DNA from: Rhynochetos jubatus
Lineage: Eukaryota > Chordata > Aves > Eurypygiformes > Rhynochetidae
Length of the DNA stretch: 64,000 nt
NCBI GenBank assembly: GCA_027574665.1
Contig: CM050650.1
Span: 101,715,086 to 101,779,085 of the forward strand
Direction: 5' to 3'
The notes beneath the pieces are model-generated. The model was not told the DNA's origin. It ran no database searches and worked only from the letters and a program-made list of their open reading frames with translations. This document shows, one piece after another, positions 49,308 to 62,153 of the stretch (the stretch's first letter is position 1; each line of letters begins with the position of its first letter). Both the position numbers and the translations under genes were made by a program.

Positions 49308-52300
49308 AGCTTGTGTCCATTACATATTGACATTGGTTATATCATGTAAATTGAAAAGTATAACCATGGGAGCTTATTATCTTGCTTCCTTGTCATTTTT
49401 CATTAATATAAGATAAAAATGCCAGACACTGTTGTTTATAGTGTAGAAGTTACCCATTCAAAGGATGTGCAACATGGGCCTCATACAACTTTTCTGACTG
49501 GAAGGATTAAGTCAGAGAGTTCACGGCTGGGGTGGGCTGCAGGGGGAGGTTTCACTCCACCACAGGCTGAGAGTGAAAGACTGAGAGTAAAAGACAAAAA
49601 GCAAGTCAGATAAATGCATTTTACACTACATATCCAGGGCCTGGACTGAGTCATGCATTTGAAGTTGTAATTTTTTTCCAGCTATTTTTCAGTTTTATTA
49701 TTGTGACATGTCATTAACATGTTATAAGGACATACTCTTTCACTACTATGTAAAATAGTGTAAACACTCAAAATAATTGCACATAACATCCATATAAGGA
49801 AACTATTTGTCAACATTCAAGAAATTTTAAAATTATAAACAAGTACTCCAAGTTTGCTTTTTTTTCCGCAAATTTTCATTTTATGGGCATTCTTAGACAA
49901 ATTTGGTTTTGCTCATCTCTGACTTCTACTAGAAGGTCGTTAGTGTAATGGCTCTATTTTGCTACAAGTGTGTCTGATTTACACTGTATTATCTAGAAAA
50001 AAAATCTCTTTAGGATCTGACTGCGACATTGTGGTTTTTAAAATAATGAATGGTTGGTCTTAAATGATTTCAGACATCTATAATTACACCTTAAAATAAT
50101 TAAATGATTCAGTTTCTGTAAGACAGATGGCTGTAGCACAGAAACCAGCTTTACAATTGGCACTAATTAACACCCTTGTTGGAGTCTCAGCAGTGGCCAA
50201 AATATTAAATGGGTATCAAAACTAAATCACTCAGCCAGAGAGAGTTTGTCCAAGTCAATATATTGATAAGAGGCTGTGAATGCTTTAATTGCATGTATTC
50301 ACTCATATTTATTTTCTGAAAGCAAATAGGTGACTTCACACTCCTGTAAAGATAAATATTGTATTTCCTATTAAACTAAAATCAAAGTGTTCTGTGTTTG
50401 TGTGAACTGAGAGAATGCATTCTAGGAGCCAACAGCTCCATACCATTACGTTAAGAAATTATTGTGGTTAAAAAAAAAGTTATTGTAAAAATATATGTAT
50501 GTCAGTTCTCCTTTCTAACCATGTCTATATACAGTAATTTCTGGAACTAGTTCTATGTGTAAAGACTTTATACTGCTTATTTTTTACTACAACAAAGAGT
50601 TTTTGAAATTAAAGAAATATATACATAAAAGAAATGCTGTAACATATAGCATTATGAAACATAGACTAATGCATTATGAAATGTTTATGTGAAAAACTGA
50701 ATTTGAAAACCTTCTTAGCTGTCAGGAAATATCTAGAAACACTTGCCGTTAATTTATTTCAGTGTAACATGGGGAGCTGGTCTGCAGATGTAGCAAACAT
50801 AGTGAGAGGAAGGTCCACAGCAATTCTATAAGTTTAATGGCTTCAGTCTGAAAAACTAAATTCTTCCCACGCAGACCTTGACACAACAGACTATGATAAC
50901 TCCTTAGTGATGTATAGATTACATGAATATATAAAACCTAAAGGAATGTTGCGGATAAGATCAAAAATGCACTTTTAATTAAATTATATTAATGGTATTT
51001 CTTTTAACAATTAAGTAAAATATAAAATATATGCTGAATCAACACAATTTCCACAACTAATGATAAAACTACATCCATTCCTTTTTACAGCTTAGCTTAA
51101 ATGGAACTAGCAAGGAAAGGGGAGAAGGTATGGGGAGACAGGTTCAGTGGACTTTCCATCTGCTATGATACTGTTTCAGTACGCAACAAAAGAACTTCCG
51201 AATGAAGACTCAATTGCTTATTTCCCTCATAAGCATCTCTGCTTCTTTCAGGAATTACTTAAGCTAGTTCTAATCAATTATTTGGACACCATATTAAAAA
51301 TTATTTGGATACCTTTATTTGTTACCCATGGAGTCTAACAAAATACAATTTCAGCTTTTGATGTAGGTGAATTTATACGTTCATCTTTTTTTACCTTTAA
51401 TATTTATGATTAAAAGGATCCATTCTTACCAATATTTTATCAGATTGTTTTCACTTAGAAGAACATTTTTTCAATAAAAAGGGTTCAGAAATAAGTGGGC
51501 TGTCTATGAACAGTGCTTGACAGACAGTACAGCGACAGTACTGTAACTTGGCTAGCAGAAAATCCATGGTGTTTGCAGCAATTCACTCTCTCAATAGTTG
51601 TATTCAACCCTTTGATAAATGAGAGAATAATTCAGTCTCACTTCTGGTAAATGAAATAGCAGCTGTTAATTGTGTAAAAAAGGATGTTATAAGAACTTGT
51701 TTGTACGGCATTGTTAGTTCCAGGTAGCGTGTGAATATACCTTACACTGTCTGTCTTTTGAGGATGCTATTAGTATACAGTAAATGTGAAGAATAAATAC
51801 TTCATTTTTAGACTTCAAGAGAGAAGAAAACAACTTTACCCAGAACCTTGTAAGAACACTAATGAGATGCCTATGCTACCTGGTTTAGTCACTGAACTCA
51901 CATAGCTCTGAAATCAAGAGGCTTAGCTGGTTGCACGTCTTGGAGAGAGGTAGAAAACAGCCCAGGGCCCTTTCCTTTGCATGCTGCCTAATCCACTGGC
52001 TGTCAATCAGGCTTTGAAGAGTTCTACTTCTCTTGCTTTATTAGCACAGATTTCAGGTGTGCTAATGCCTTACTAGCAGTATTCACAGGAGGCAGCACAA
52101 AATTCATAGAAAATTGTAATTCACATAAGAACTATTGCTTTGCACAAACCTCCCAATGTACAGAGCTACCTTTAAGAAGCAGACAATGGTCATTAATTTC
52201 ACACTAATGGACCATGGAGACCAGAGGCAGCCTACAGTCTGTACTCTGAATATTTAAAAATTGACAAAAAAGCTCTTCTCACTGCTTTTTCCAGTATCTA

Positions 52301-54479
52301 ATCAAGGCTCAATCTATATAAAAAAGAAAGACTTTGTCCATGGAACCTTATATGTACTGGCAGGGGTTCTAAAACTCCCAAGAAACTAATGACAAAAAAC
52401 CCCTCATGACTGTCCAATACACAAGATGCTACGCAGGACTTAGGAAGTCCCTGAGCACTTGTTGGAAGCTACGAGTGTGAAGGAAGTTTTATCACTGAAT
52501 GCTTGCTCCCTTCCTACACTTTTCCTTCGATATCCATTATTGGCTGCTGTCTGAGCTGGAATAGTGAAGTAGCGGATGGTTGGTGTGATCTACCACAGTT
52601 GGTCTTATGTTAGCTGAGGTAGCTATGGGAAGGGTGTGGGGACAGTTTCTGGTTTTGACAGATTGGCTTGAAAGATGTTGTCCACATACTTTTAACAATA
52701 AAAGAATGCAGTCACCTTCATTCTCAACCAGAATTTATTTTGGTTTACTGCTGTGCTTAGGGGAAGGAAAGTCTTGTTGCTTAAGGTAGATCAGCATAGT
52801 GGATATAACAAAAGTTTCTAGAACAGCTCTTACAATACAAAAAAATTCCAGCAATTAGGAAAATGTATTTATTAGGTTAGATTATTTGTATGCTGCCGAC
52901 CTTCCATGGTATTGTTGTCCATGATGAGTTAGGAAGCTGAGAGTTTTGGGTAGACATCTTTAAAAATTATTGTTTCAAATTAAATATAAAAAACTAAAAT
53001 AGATTGGAAAAGGTATGTGATTTGGAAAAACAGTGGATACTGTTTTACCTAAAATAAAATTACATGATATATAGAACATATATAAATAAAATTGTCAGTC
53101 ATTACTGTACAGACCAGACTTTGTATAAAGGTTATTTAGATCCATTTTACCATATATTTTTCTCTTCTATCATAAGAATGTGACAAATAGTAATTTCCAC
53201 AGTCAACTAACTAAAGAAGAGGGATATTGAGAACCATATTTAGCAAAATTTAAAGCAAAGATCCAATCAGGAATGAATTCAAAGATACTTTTCTTGGTGT
53301 GCAGGGATTGTCACAACCCCACCAATGAAGGCAGGGGTGCTATATAAGAGACTTCCTATTGTTTCCTGGGAGCTGCATCAGCAATGTGTATGATCATTAA
53401 TAGAGATCCCTAAGCATGCAATTAATTCTTTTCACTCAGTTCCAGTGCAAGTTCAAGGGCATGATTTCAACCATAGCCTGGGAACAAATCAAAGGTATTA
53501 ATGTAAGAACCTTTTGTTGTGAACATTTGCCATGTTTCATGGCTTATCAAAGCTCTGAAAGTGCTGAGGTTGATCAGTGATTGAATGATGATCCAAACAT
53601 GCAACTGAAACGAAGACCTGTAGCTTAGGGCTCTGTCATCTGATCTGGAACTTGCATCTTGCTGCCTCTGACTGTCACTTGCTCATTTAAGTGCCTCGGG
53701 TCTTTGTCAGGCTCAGCCAGTAGATGCTTCTCAGCACGGTGTGATTTAGCAGATGAAAGGTGTGCAGCATACAGTTTTCCTTTAATAATTTCTACAGTTA
53801 TCATCTTTCCTGTGGTGTTCAAATATGTGTTTCACAGTGGCAAATATCTCCAGTTTCTGTTTATTCTCCTTCCTTGGAGAGAGTCTATCCATACCTGGAT
53901 TTTTTTTGCTGAACTGGAAAACAATAACATCCTGTGTTGACCACAATGAATTTTTAGGCATAAACAGAGTTTACTTCGTGACTCTGCAGGCTCACAGGTA
54001 TGAGAAGACTTCTCAGCATTTTTACTTTGCTTATATTTGGTTAAAAATGTGGATACCAAAGTCTGCTGTAGGCTCTCCAGAGCTGTCGGTTTTAGCACTG
54101 TAGAGAAAGCGTAAAAGGCAGGTTCTTCCAGATCATATATAAAACAAAAATCTTACTGCTGCAAGATTAAAGAATGATCAACTGAACTTCCTTTCAACTA
54201 GGAACGGCCAAGCTTTCATCAAAGTTTCCATCAAACGTTTGTTTCTGCAATATAAGTGATCAACAGAATGCTCTTAGAGAAATCTGTTCCATTTATATTA
54301 AAATGGGAATATACAAAGTTTCTAGAACCATTTATTTTAATATTATTTGAATTGGAAAAAAAATCATCCCAAAACTTAAAAAAGATCCTGCTAGTATCTG
54401 AAGAGATGCGATGTCATAATTTGTACTTAAAAAGAAAGATATCAGACCAAATTTTGTGCAGCAGTAGTGTTGTAGTGAC
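49308..54479. other. AT-rich non-coding sequence with exon-like window
   Basis: No interspersed repeat was recognised. The exon-like window at 53895-54097 is listed separately. The open frame 49419-49613 (plus) has no acceptor before it and no recognisable domain. The section 50085-50330 is free of low-complexity sequence and contains several TAATTA-type cores. Confidence 0.5.
53895..54097 (-). CDS. candidate internal coding exon, unrecognised protein
   Basis: On the minus strand the acceptor CGCTTTCTCTACAG ends at 54098, and 203 nt later CAG is followed by GTATGG, a good donor. The window is open throughout in one frame (two leading bases, then 67 codons) and ends in phase 0. The translation begins LKPTALESLQQTLVSTFLTK and ends SSSAKKIQ. 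It is polar and Cys-containing, and no family is recognised. The frame remains open for another 20 codons past the donor. A phase-0 end would fit the phase-0 start of the candidate terminal exon at 38471, but other exons could lie between. The evidence is limited to splice signals and openness. Confidence 0.25.
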
Positions 54480-55065
54480 TGTTGTGTGTCAGCCCCAGCC
54501 TGCAGTTGTGTCCTGCCCAGTCACTCACTCACTTCTCCCGCCAGGAAAAGGGAGAGAATTGGAAAGGTAAAAGTGAGAAAAATCATGGGTTGAGATAAAG
54601 ACAGTTTCATAGGTAAAGCAAAAGCTGTGCAGGCAAGCAAAGCCAAACAAGGAATTCATTCACCACTTCCCATCAGCAGACAAGTGTTCAGCTGTCTCCA
54701 GGGAAGCAGGGCTCCATCACATGCAGTGGTTACGTGGGAAAACGAACGCCATCACTCTGAATGTCCCCACTGACACACACCCCCCCCCCAGATTTTATTG
54801 CTGAGCATAACATCATATGGTGTGGAATATCCCTTTGGTCAGTTGGGGTCAGCTGTCCCCCCTCCCAACTTCTGGTGCACCCCCCGCCTACTTGCTGATG
54901 GGGCGTCCTGAGAAACAGAAAAGGCGTTGATACTGTGCGAGCACTGCTTACCAATAGCTAAACTATCCCTGTATTATGAACATTAGTTTCATCACACATC
55001 CAAAACACAGCATTGTGTAAGCTGCTCTGAAAAAAGTTAGATTTCCTCCAGCCAAAACTAGTACA
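54480..55065 (+). mobile_element. solo LTR, ERVL-type, with target duplication
   Basis: It starts TGTTGTGTGTCAGCCCCAGC and ends CCAGCCAAAACTAGTACA. Typical blocks in order are AATCATGGGTTGAGATAAAG, GGAATTCATTCACCACTTCC, CTGAGCATAACATCATATGG, GGAATATCCCTTTGGTCAGT, TGGGGTCAGCTGTCC and CCAAAACACAGCATTGTG. The 5-bp flanks are GTGAC on the left and CTGAC on the right, a one-mismatch target duplication of the length expected for ERVL. It includes a C run near 54781. No internal retroviral sequence remains. The antisense open frame at 54730-54954 is a shadow. Confidence 0.92.
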
Positions 55066-55399
55066 CTGACATTCATATTTCATCTGAATATAGTCAAAAC
55101 CGAGCTTCTGATGATGATAAATAGCTGTGAATAGGTACGTCACAGTCATAAAATAAGAATTCTTAAGATTTTACTGCCCTGTACAAACCAAAATTAGTTC
55201 AGTCTTGCGGCCCACAGGCATTAAGTAAGTTTGTATCCAGATTTTACTGCCTGGGGCAACTACCTATATGTTAAAGTTGGTCTGTTATCAAGGGTCACAG
55301 AACTAGCAGTAGTCATTCTCTCTGTGTACTGAAGACACTTATTTGCAAATCACAGAAAAGAATAAAATGTCTTAAAACACACTGGAGGAACACATTTAT

Positions 55400-55421
55400 A
55401 TAGAGAGAGAGAGATAGATAC
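55400..55421. repeat. (GA)n/(GATA)n microsatellite
   Basis: About seven GA dinucleotides followed by two GATA units. Confidence 0.85.
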
Positions 55422-57840
55422 AGATTGCTTTTAGCAATTTGAACTGTAGTTTTCCGAGTAGATATTGGTAATTGGCCAGTTAGCATGCTGAATACACATT
55501 TCTGTTCATGATCAGACCACCTAAAATAATTTTGTATTCATGAAACTTAGTGCTTTAACCGAAAGGATGCAGCTTAAAGAGCAAAAATGCAAAAGTTTAT
55601 GTATTTTGTCAACGTTTCTTCTTATTTCTTCTATGGAGATAACAGAAATCTGGCTTATTATCTCTTCAGAGCTTGGCCTTCTGGTCCAGCCTCTGTAAAA
55701 AAATGATTTTTCTTTTCCCAAGGCTGCCTGTTTTACCCAGAGAAATGAAAGGCCAAGCATCTACCTACACTCTGAGCTCCCAAAAAGAGGTGCAGTTAAC
55801 AGATTGTCACTGTACTAAGAAAGGAGGAGAAGGGCAAGTTCACTTTAAAAACAACGAAAAACCTCTTTTTCAAATTACATAATACAATATGCTGTTGCTT
55901 TTAGCAATCCAGTAGCTTATACATTCAATATGTCAACTGGAAGTATTACCCGTATGCTAATAAACAAAACTGCCACGTGGAACACTTATAATATTCTATT
56001 ACACGTTAGAAAATTTACCTGCATTGATGTGTGTTTCTCTGTTTAGAATATACAAATTTGAAATAGCTTTTATATATACTTGTTTTCATGAAACTCTGAT
56101 CCAGAGCATTGCTATGGCCCTGGTACGTGACTACCCGTTGAAACACGTTTAGGAAGCCTGTCATTACCTCTCCTGAACACAGAGTCCAAGAGCTGATGTG
56201 CCATAGCACAGTTCATACTGCATTCTTAGTCAGAACTGTTGTACATTTTAAAGTAATGATTGTGTTCAAATGACTTATTTGTTGTTTCCACTTAGTATTT
56301 GATAGATTTACCAAGCTATTTCAAAAGTTGAATAAGGAACCTTTTATAAATGTTTCCATTTTATTTATTTGTGTTCGTATGTATGGAATTTATTAAGAAC
56401 TCAATATTTTGGAGCAGGATGTCTAATTAGTTTATAAACATTAATTTTTCAGTGTGGCTTAGTATAAGAAATGATCATGAATTCACTTTGGGTATTACTT
56501 TGTACTTCATCACCTCCTAATCATATTAATAAGAGTTCATATTAGCAAATGCATTATTATTTCAAGCAACTTGTGGAGTATTGTTATTCTGATGCGACAG
56601 TCAATTTAGCATTAATAACAGAACTTAAGTTCTGCTGCTCTTTATGCCCTTCTGCCTGAACCCAATGATTGGCATATTTAATGTAATTTTACACTGTGGC
56701 ATGGTTGACCACTGGGAGTATTTTTAGCCTCAGCCATCCAATTATGTATAAGGGAGCTGGGATCAAAATCCACCATGCTTCTCATTTGGAAATAACTACA
56801 ATACTACGAGGAAAATTATCTGAAGAAAATTATTTTCTACCTTATAAAAATGTCTGTCTGAAAAGATTGCTAAATTTAGGTTTTCTTTTGTAGCAGCTTT
56901 CCTTGCAAACTTAGCAAATAACAGGATTCCTGTAAGGAAAAGTCAGTGGAAACTGGATACAGAGCAGTATTTACCTGCAGAAAATTGTTCTCTTGCCCAG
57001 GCTTCTGCTGTTTGCCTGAACAAGATTGTCATAACCCTAGCAGAGCAGAGCTGCCAAGGTATCCTATTGAACCGAGCCGATAGAGTGATCAGCCTCCCGG
57101 GAACGTAAAAACATTGTCTGGGGTATAGACTGAGCTGTTAGTAAATGGAGTGCTTTTATAAAGATAGCTAATTTATAAAAGACTTGTGTTAATTTGGTGC
57201 TTATCTTGAGTTATTATGATTTTATGCACCATTATCCTTTCTTACATTTGTTTAAATATCTAGTATCTGCTAACACATGGTGTTTCAGTCCTTAGGGGAG
57301 TGCTTGCCACTGGAGTTATTTTGTTCTTTGCTCTGTAAATCCTGTGATGAATCAGCTGAGAAGTTTAATGTTTTACAAATGAATGATGTGGCACGGTCAC
57401 TTCCGGTTCTGGTAGGTTGTGGGAAAATACGACATTGCTAGATGTGCCTGTGGGGAACTGTGTGTGTTTGACTGTATCCTCAGAAACAGAAGACTGACTA
57501 AATACTGCTTTCACTGAAAGCAGATGAGAAGCTCTTGATTGAGCTAAATGAGGATGACATACAGAGTTTTAAATTTATTGTGAATAAAGTTGATTCAGCT
57601 TGTCTCTGTCGCTATACGATGTCTGTGTGTCCTGTTATATGTAGGCTCTGCGGTATGGAAAAGCTAAGGTGCGGAGTGTGATGTCTGTAACATGAGGTTT
57701 GTTCTGGACTACAGGTCACTTGTGCTCGAGGCTTTTAATCTGCTTCGCATGAAGGATCATTAAAGCAATACTCTCCCAGCTGCTGGCAGCACTAAAAATC
57801 ATTTCATACAACTGTGCTTGCAGCAAAGTTCATATACAGT

Positions 57841-57955
57841 CTGATAAGAGGGGAAAGCGAGACCAAAGGGAATGTGAAGGGTGAAAGTAGAAAAAAAAAT
57901 ATAAAGGGAAGAACCTACCATAGGGATAAAAGGGAAGGAAAGGTAAAAGATGTTC
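57841..57955 (+). repeat. purine-rich tract
   Basis: About 115 nt in which purines strongly dominate the plus strand (AGAGGGGAAAG, GAAGGGTGAAAG, AAAAGGGAAGGAAAGG). It is low-complexity and strand-asymmetric. The minus-strand open frame 57830-58039 is its shadow. Confidence 0.65.
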
Positions 57956-58950
57956 AGCCTTCAAGGCTGATGTGCTGAAGGAGTACGAGGCAGCATGGGA
58001 GAAGGAAGCAAAGAAGGGCAGGACTGGGAATGCAGTCATTCAACATGAGACAAAAGAGAATGACAGTTTTGGATACAGGAAGGAGCACAATTCACTCTTA
58101 TATGTGAACACAAGAACAGGCCAACTTGTTTTTTGAGTCTGCATAGGATATTATTATAATTTTGTCTGTAGAAATCTATGTTTTTAAGAGATCTTTTTAT
58201 TCTGTCTTTGAGTATTGCTTGTTGAGACCATTTCACTTAGTTTCTTAACATTTATCTGGTACTAGATGTAGCTTAAGTAATCTCTGTGAACACCAAAATG
58301 GTAGACTCAAATCAAACATTAACATTTTCAATAAGAATTATGATTTCTATTTTTCATCCTACAATACTTCAGTAAGGATGGTGATTTAGACCTTAATATC
58401 ATGAGCTTAATTTTGTTTGTTGAGTCTGTATTGTCTCCCCTATTCTTTCATGTATGCTTCCTGTAAAAAGTCAAGTGGTGTTAAAATGAGTGGACCTTCT
58501 AGTAAAACAAGTTATAATGAACTAGACATCCATGTTTTGGAAATTGTTTGTCTAACATTCATATTCCTTTCCATGAAGTTATCTGGCAAAATGTTACATT
58601 CTCCCCCACCCTGACATGAAATCCTTTATTTTGAAAGCTAAAAAACCCTTAAACAACTGTGTGCTAGGGAAGCGGTTTACTAAATTATCAGTGAGGGGCA
58701 TACAGTAGTCAGTAAACATCAAGGCCAGTATATGGACCAATCAGTGTTTGAAAAGTGCAATTGAGATTAAAGGTACAGCTTCAGTGTCTCTTCTGTAATT
58801 CAGTAATTGCACTTAAAGTGTTCCTCTGCCGGCAAACAAATGCTAGATGCAGAATGAAATGCCTGAGCTTATTTTCTTGCGTGTTGGAGAGGCATAGAAA
58901 AAGGAAGGTGAAATGGTGCATAAGCTGCAGATTTAGTGAAACTTGTTTTC

Positions 58951-60035
58951 TGTGGTGGGTTGACCCTGGTGGGAGGTCAGGTGCCCGTCGAAGCTGCTCT
59001 ATCTCTCACCTTCTCAGCTGGGCAGGGGAGAGAGAATGTAATGAAAAGCTAGTGGGTCAAGATAAGGACAGGGAGAGATCACTCTACAGTTACCGTCATG
59101 GGCAAAGCAGACCCGATTTGGGTAAAATTAATTTAATTTATTGACAATCAAGTACTGAGTAGAAGAGAATTAAAGCCAAATCTTAAAACACCTTCCCCCC
59201 ACCCATCCCTTCTTCCCAGGCTCAAATTCAGTTCCATTTTCTCTGTGTCCTCCCCTTAGCAGCACAGGGGGATGGGGAATGGGGGTTGTGATCAGTCTAT
59301 CACACGTTGTCTCTGCAGCTCCTTCCTTCTCAGAGGGAGGACACCTCACATTCTACCCCTGCTCCAGCGTGGGGTCCCTCCCATGGAATACAGTTCTTCA
59401 GGAACATCTCCAACGTGAGTCCTTCCCACAGGCTGCAGCGTGGGTCCCTGCCATGGCATGCAGTCCTTCAGGAGCAGCCTGCTCCAGTGTGGGTCCCCTC
59501 CAGGGTCATAGTCCTGCAGCAAACCTGCTACAGCCTGGGCTCCTCTCTCCATGTGGCCACAGGTCCTTCCCGGGGCCTGCTCCAGTGGACTGCCCACAGG
59601 GTCACAGCCTCCTTTGGGCATCCCCCTGCTGTGGTGTGGGATCCTCCAAGTGTCGAAGTTACTGACTGCTCCACTGTTACCATGGTCTTCATCATGTGCT
59701 GCAGGGGAATACTCAGTTCAGCCTTTGGGGAACCGCCTCACCCTTCTTCACTGACCGTGGTGTCTGCAGAGTTGTTTGTCTCACATCTGGCTCTCTCTCT
59801 GAGCTGTAATTTTGCTTCCTAGATTTTCTGTTCCCTCTCAAACATCTCAAACATGTTTATCCCAGAGCTGCTGCCACCATTGCTGATGGGCTTGGCCTTG
59901 GTTAGCAGCGGGTCTGTCTTGGAGCCAGCTGGCATTGGCTCTGTCGGACACAGGGGAGGCTTCCAGCATCTTCTTATAGAAGCCACCCTTGTAACCCACC
60001 TCGCTACCAAAACCTTGCTACACAAACCTGATACA
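58951..60035 (+). mobile_element. long solo LTR of a second avian ERV family
   Basis: It starts TGTGGTGGGTTGACCCTGGT and ends CAAACCTGATACA. Blocks in order are GGGTCAAGATAAGGACAGGG, an AATTTAATTTATT segment, an AAATCTTAAAACACCTTCCC segment, a GC-rich minisatellite (59356-59650), CTGACCGTGGTGTCTGCAGA, TGCTGATGGGCTTGGCCTTG, and GGCATTGGCTCTGTCGGACA. The flanks are GTTTTC before and GTTTCA after, suggesting a slightly degraded target duplication. It is much longer (about 1.09 kb) and more GC-rich than the ERVL-type LTRs in the window. No internal region adjoins it, so it is a solo LTR. The many overlapping open frames at 59279-60278 are shadows. Confidence 0.88.
59356..59650 (+). repeat. minisatellite inside the long LTR
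   Basis: Five to six imperfect units of about 45-60 bp, each built on CTGCTCCAGYGTGGG followed by TCCCTCC-like sequence and a CAGTCCT or GGTCCTTC motif. Units vary in length and have diverged. Confidence 0.8.
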
Positions 60036-61517
60036 GTTTCACATGCAAAGCTGTGCTACTTGATGGAGAAAGGATTGCTCTGCCTCTGCTCAGCTTCTTT
60101 TCCAAGCTGAAGAAGCCCAGGGTAAGAGGGGATGTTGCAGCACGTGTGCCAGTTCTTCCCCAGGAGCCAGCATGCCCAGGCAGTGACAAAGCAAAGTGGG
60201 GTAAACAGGATAGCAAGGCCCAATGCCAGCAAGGCCGTGCACACTTCTAGATGAGGGTGTGATTAAGGATCTTGCCACCTTGTGATCCAGAGGAATGGAA
60301 GCAAAGTGGATTCCTGTCTCAGGTGGGATTCATTATATCTTGATGCCAGAACAGCCTTTTCTACCAGTGAGCATATTGACAATATTATGGGGAAAATGTG
60401 TATGAGATTCTCTTGAATTATCAGGCTGCTGCATAAGAGAGAAATTGAAGAGTTTAAAAATAAACTTCATTATTTAACACAATATGTATAATAAGACAGA
60501 TAGCCATGATGTTTTATGTAAACTTTATTTTTAACCTCAAGTGTCTCAACAGAGCACTACGATGATCTCCACAGAGCAGTATCTCTGTTTAATTACTACT
60601 TCATTACTATCATTACTGGCTGGGAGGTGATTTATAAATCATTTCTGAGTGAAGCATTTGCATTTGGAAGGCAGTTTCATCAACTCCTAAACTAAAATTC
60701 ACATTGAATTCCAAACTGAACCCACCAGAGCCTTTTACTGCATACAGCAGAATATACTAATGATTAAACTGGCAGCATGTGAGGAAAAGGTGACTGAAAG
60801 TACTGTGTAATTTGGGTTGTCGTGTTTAAAGACTGAGCTACAGGTCTACTCCTATATCTGTAGGATCTCAGGCCTGACTGGTTCCAAATTTACATTTCCT
60901 ACCAGGTATGGTGTCAAAAACCTTGCAGTGAATGAATGTGGAAATACTTTCTGGTATATTTTTAGAGAATTTTACTAGGACATAATGTCAGTTCAGTACC
61001 GTGTGATGTTAAAAATAAAAACCCCCACGTGCAATACCTTAATGCACTGCTGTATATGAATTATTCATCTGTAAGACGATTACTCTTAAAAACTTACGAT
61101 TCAGTAAGAAATATATAGGTCAGAAATAAGGGCTTGGATATGAGTCTCATATCAACAGTGGATGCTGCAATGCATGAGTTTTATGTAGCGTATTATCTTT
61201 TTCCTGCCTGATACCTGTCATTCCCATTAACTTGATCAGAATCCAGAAAAAGCGCTCCTCTGCCTAAATCCCTGAGGGTCCCGATCTGATCCATTAGGAT
61301 TTTTAAAAGGACATACAATACAGAAGTTTCAGTTACAGCAGCTTTCTTTTAAAACACAGGTGAGAAAGAAGTTGTTGTTGATGCTCCATTTTCATATAAT
61401 TCATCTCACTTTAGTTGAACTGTCTAAAAATTCAATATTTAGTAAAGCTACCTGGCAGCATTCTTTGTACAGCTGAACATAGAGAAGGGAAATCATCAGG
61501 TCAAATTTGATATACTT

Positions 61518-61544
61518 AAAATAATAATAATAATAAATAATAAA
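61518..61544. repeat. (AAT)n microsatellite
   Basis: About eight AAT units with one interruption. Confidence 0.88.
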
Positions 61545-61989
61545 GCAATAACATGAGAGACAACAAAGGCTTTTTCTTTTAACAGATGGTAATTTTTCAC
61601 AGGAAGCAGTATTTGCTGCAGCAACCATAGTTTGAAATGATAAATCATGGAATTACTGATTCTTTTTGTGGAGTCTCTGACATACTATGAAATTTTGAAT
61701 TGACATCTTCCTTTTCTTAATACAATTAAAAATATTCAGTGATTGTAATAAAGTTCTGACAAATGGCAATTAGATGAAATTGCTGTGTGGTTCCCTGGGC
61801 TAATTTAGCAAGCTCTTACTTAATAATGCTTATTCAGGTATGAACTGCATGTAAACACAGCAACTGCTGCACTGCCTGTAAGGATAGAAACTTGGCAATT
61901 GCCAGTGGCCCTATCTTTCCAACATAAATCAATGGGCATTATATGAAGACCCGACCAAAATAAATGAAATGGATGTGAATGAATCTCAT

Positions 61990-62153
61990 ATATTTCCTGC
62001 ACAGTGATATGTCTTCCACAGAAGCAAAAACTGCCGACAGCTCTGTTACGAAGTCACTGTTGAGTACAGTGGAAATTGTTTGAATTCTGTCACACAGAGG
62101 ATAGAATGAAGTTGTGTTTTCCATATCCTGTGGAGCGCACACAACATTAGCTC
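61990..62153 (-). other. exon-like window, weak 3' boundary
   Basis: The minus-strand acceptor CCCTCTTTTTGATATTCAG ends at 62154. The following frame stays open for about 70 codons, with segments such as VVCAPQDMENTTSFYPLCDR and DFVTELSAVFASVED that look protein-like. No good donor is present, so the 3' end is arbitrary. On the opposite strand an acceptor-like TTCCTGCACAG leads into a 24-codon frame, so the strand is not certain. No family is recognised. Confidence 0.2.

Larger units (their letters stand above)
55066..58950. other. AT-rich non-coding sequence
   Basis: No interspersed repeat was recognised. The interval contains a GA/GATA microsatellite and a purine-rich tract, listed separately. 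A minus-strand window at 55558-55692 has an acceptor but only weak donors. A GC-richer patch with several CpGs lies near 57060-57110 (CCGAGCCGATAGAG, CCCGGGAACG). Confidence 0.5.

Noticed and set aside
53625-53822. Minus-strand open frame of about 65 codons in the same frame as the 53895-54097 window
   Set aside because: It is separated from that window by an in-frame stop and lies past its donor. It is better read as intron.
55558-55692. Minus-strand window after TTTTTTTACAG with a protein-like start
   Set aside because: There is no acceptable donor and the composition drifts to AT-driven residues. It is too weak to list as an exon.
59279-59822. Overlapping open frames of 128 and 171 codons
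   Set aside because: They are produced by the GC-rich minisatellite inside the long LTR, where several frames lack stops. They are not genes.
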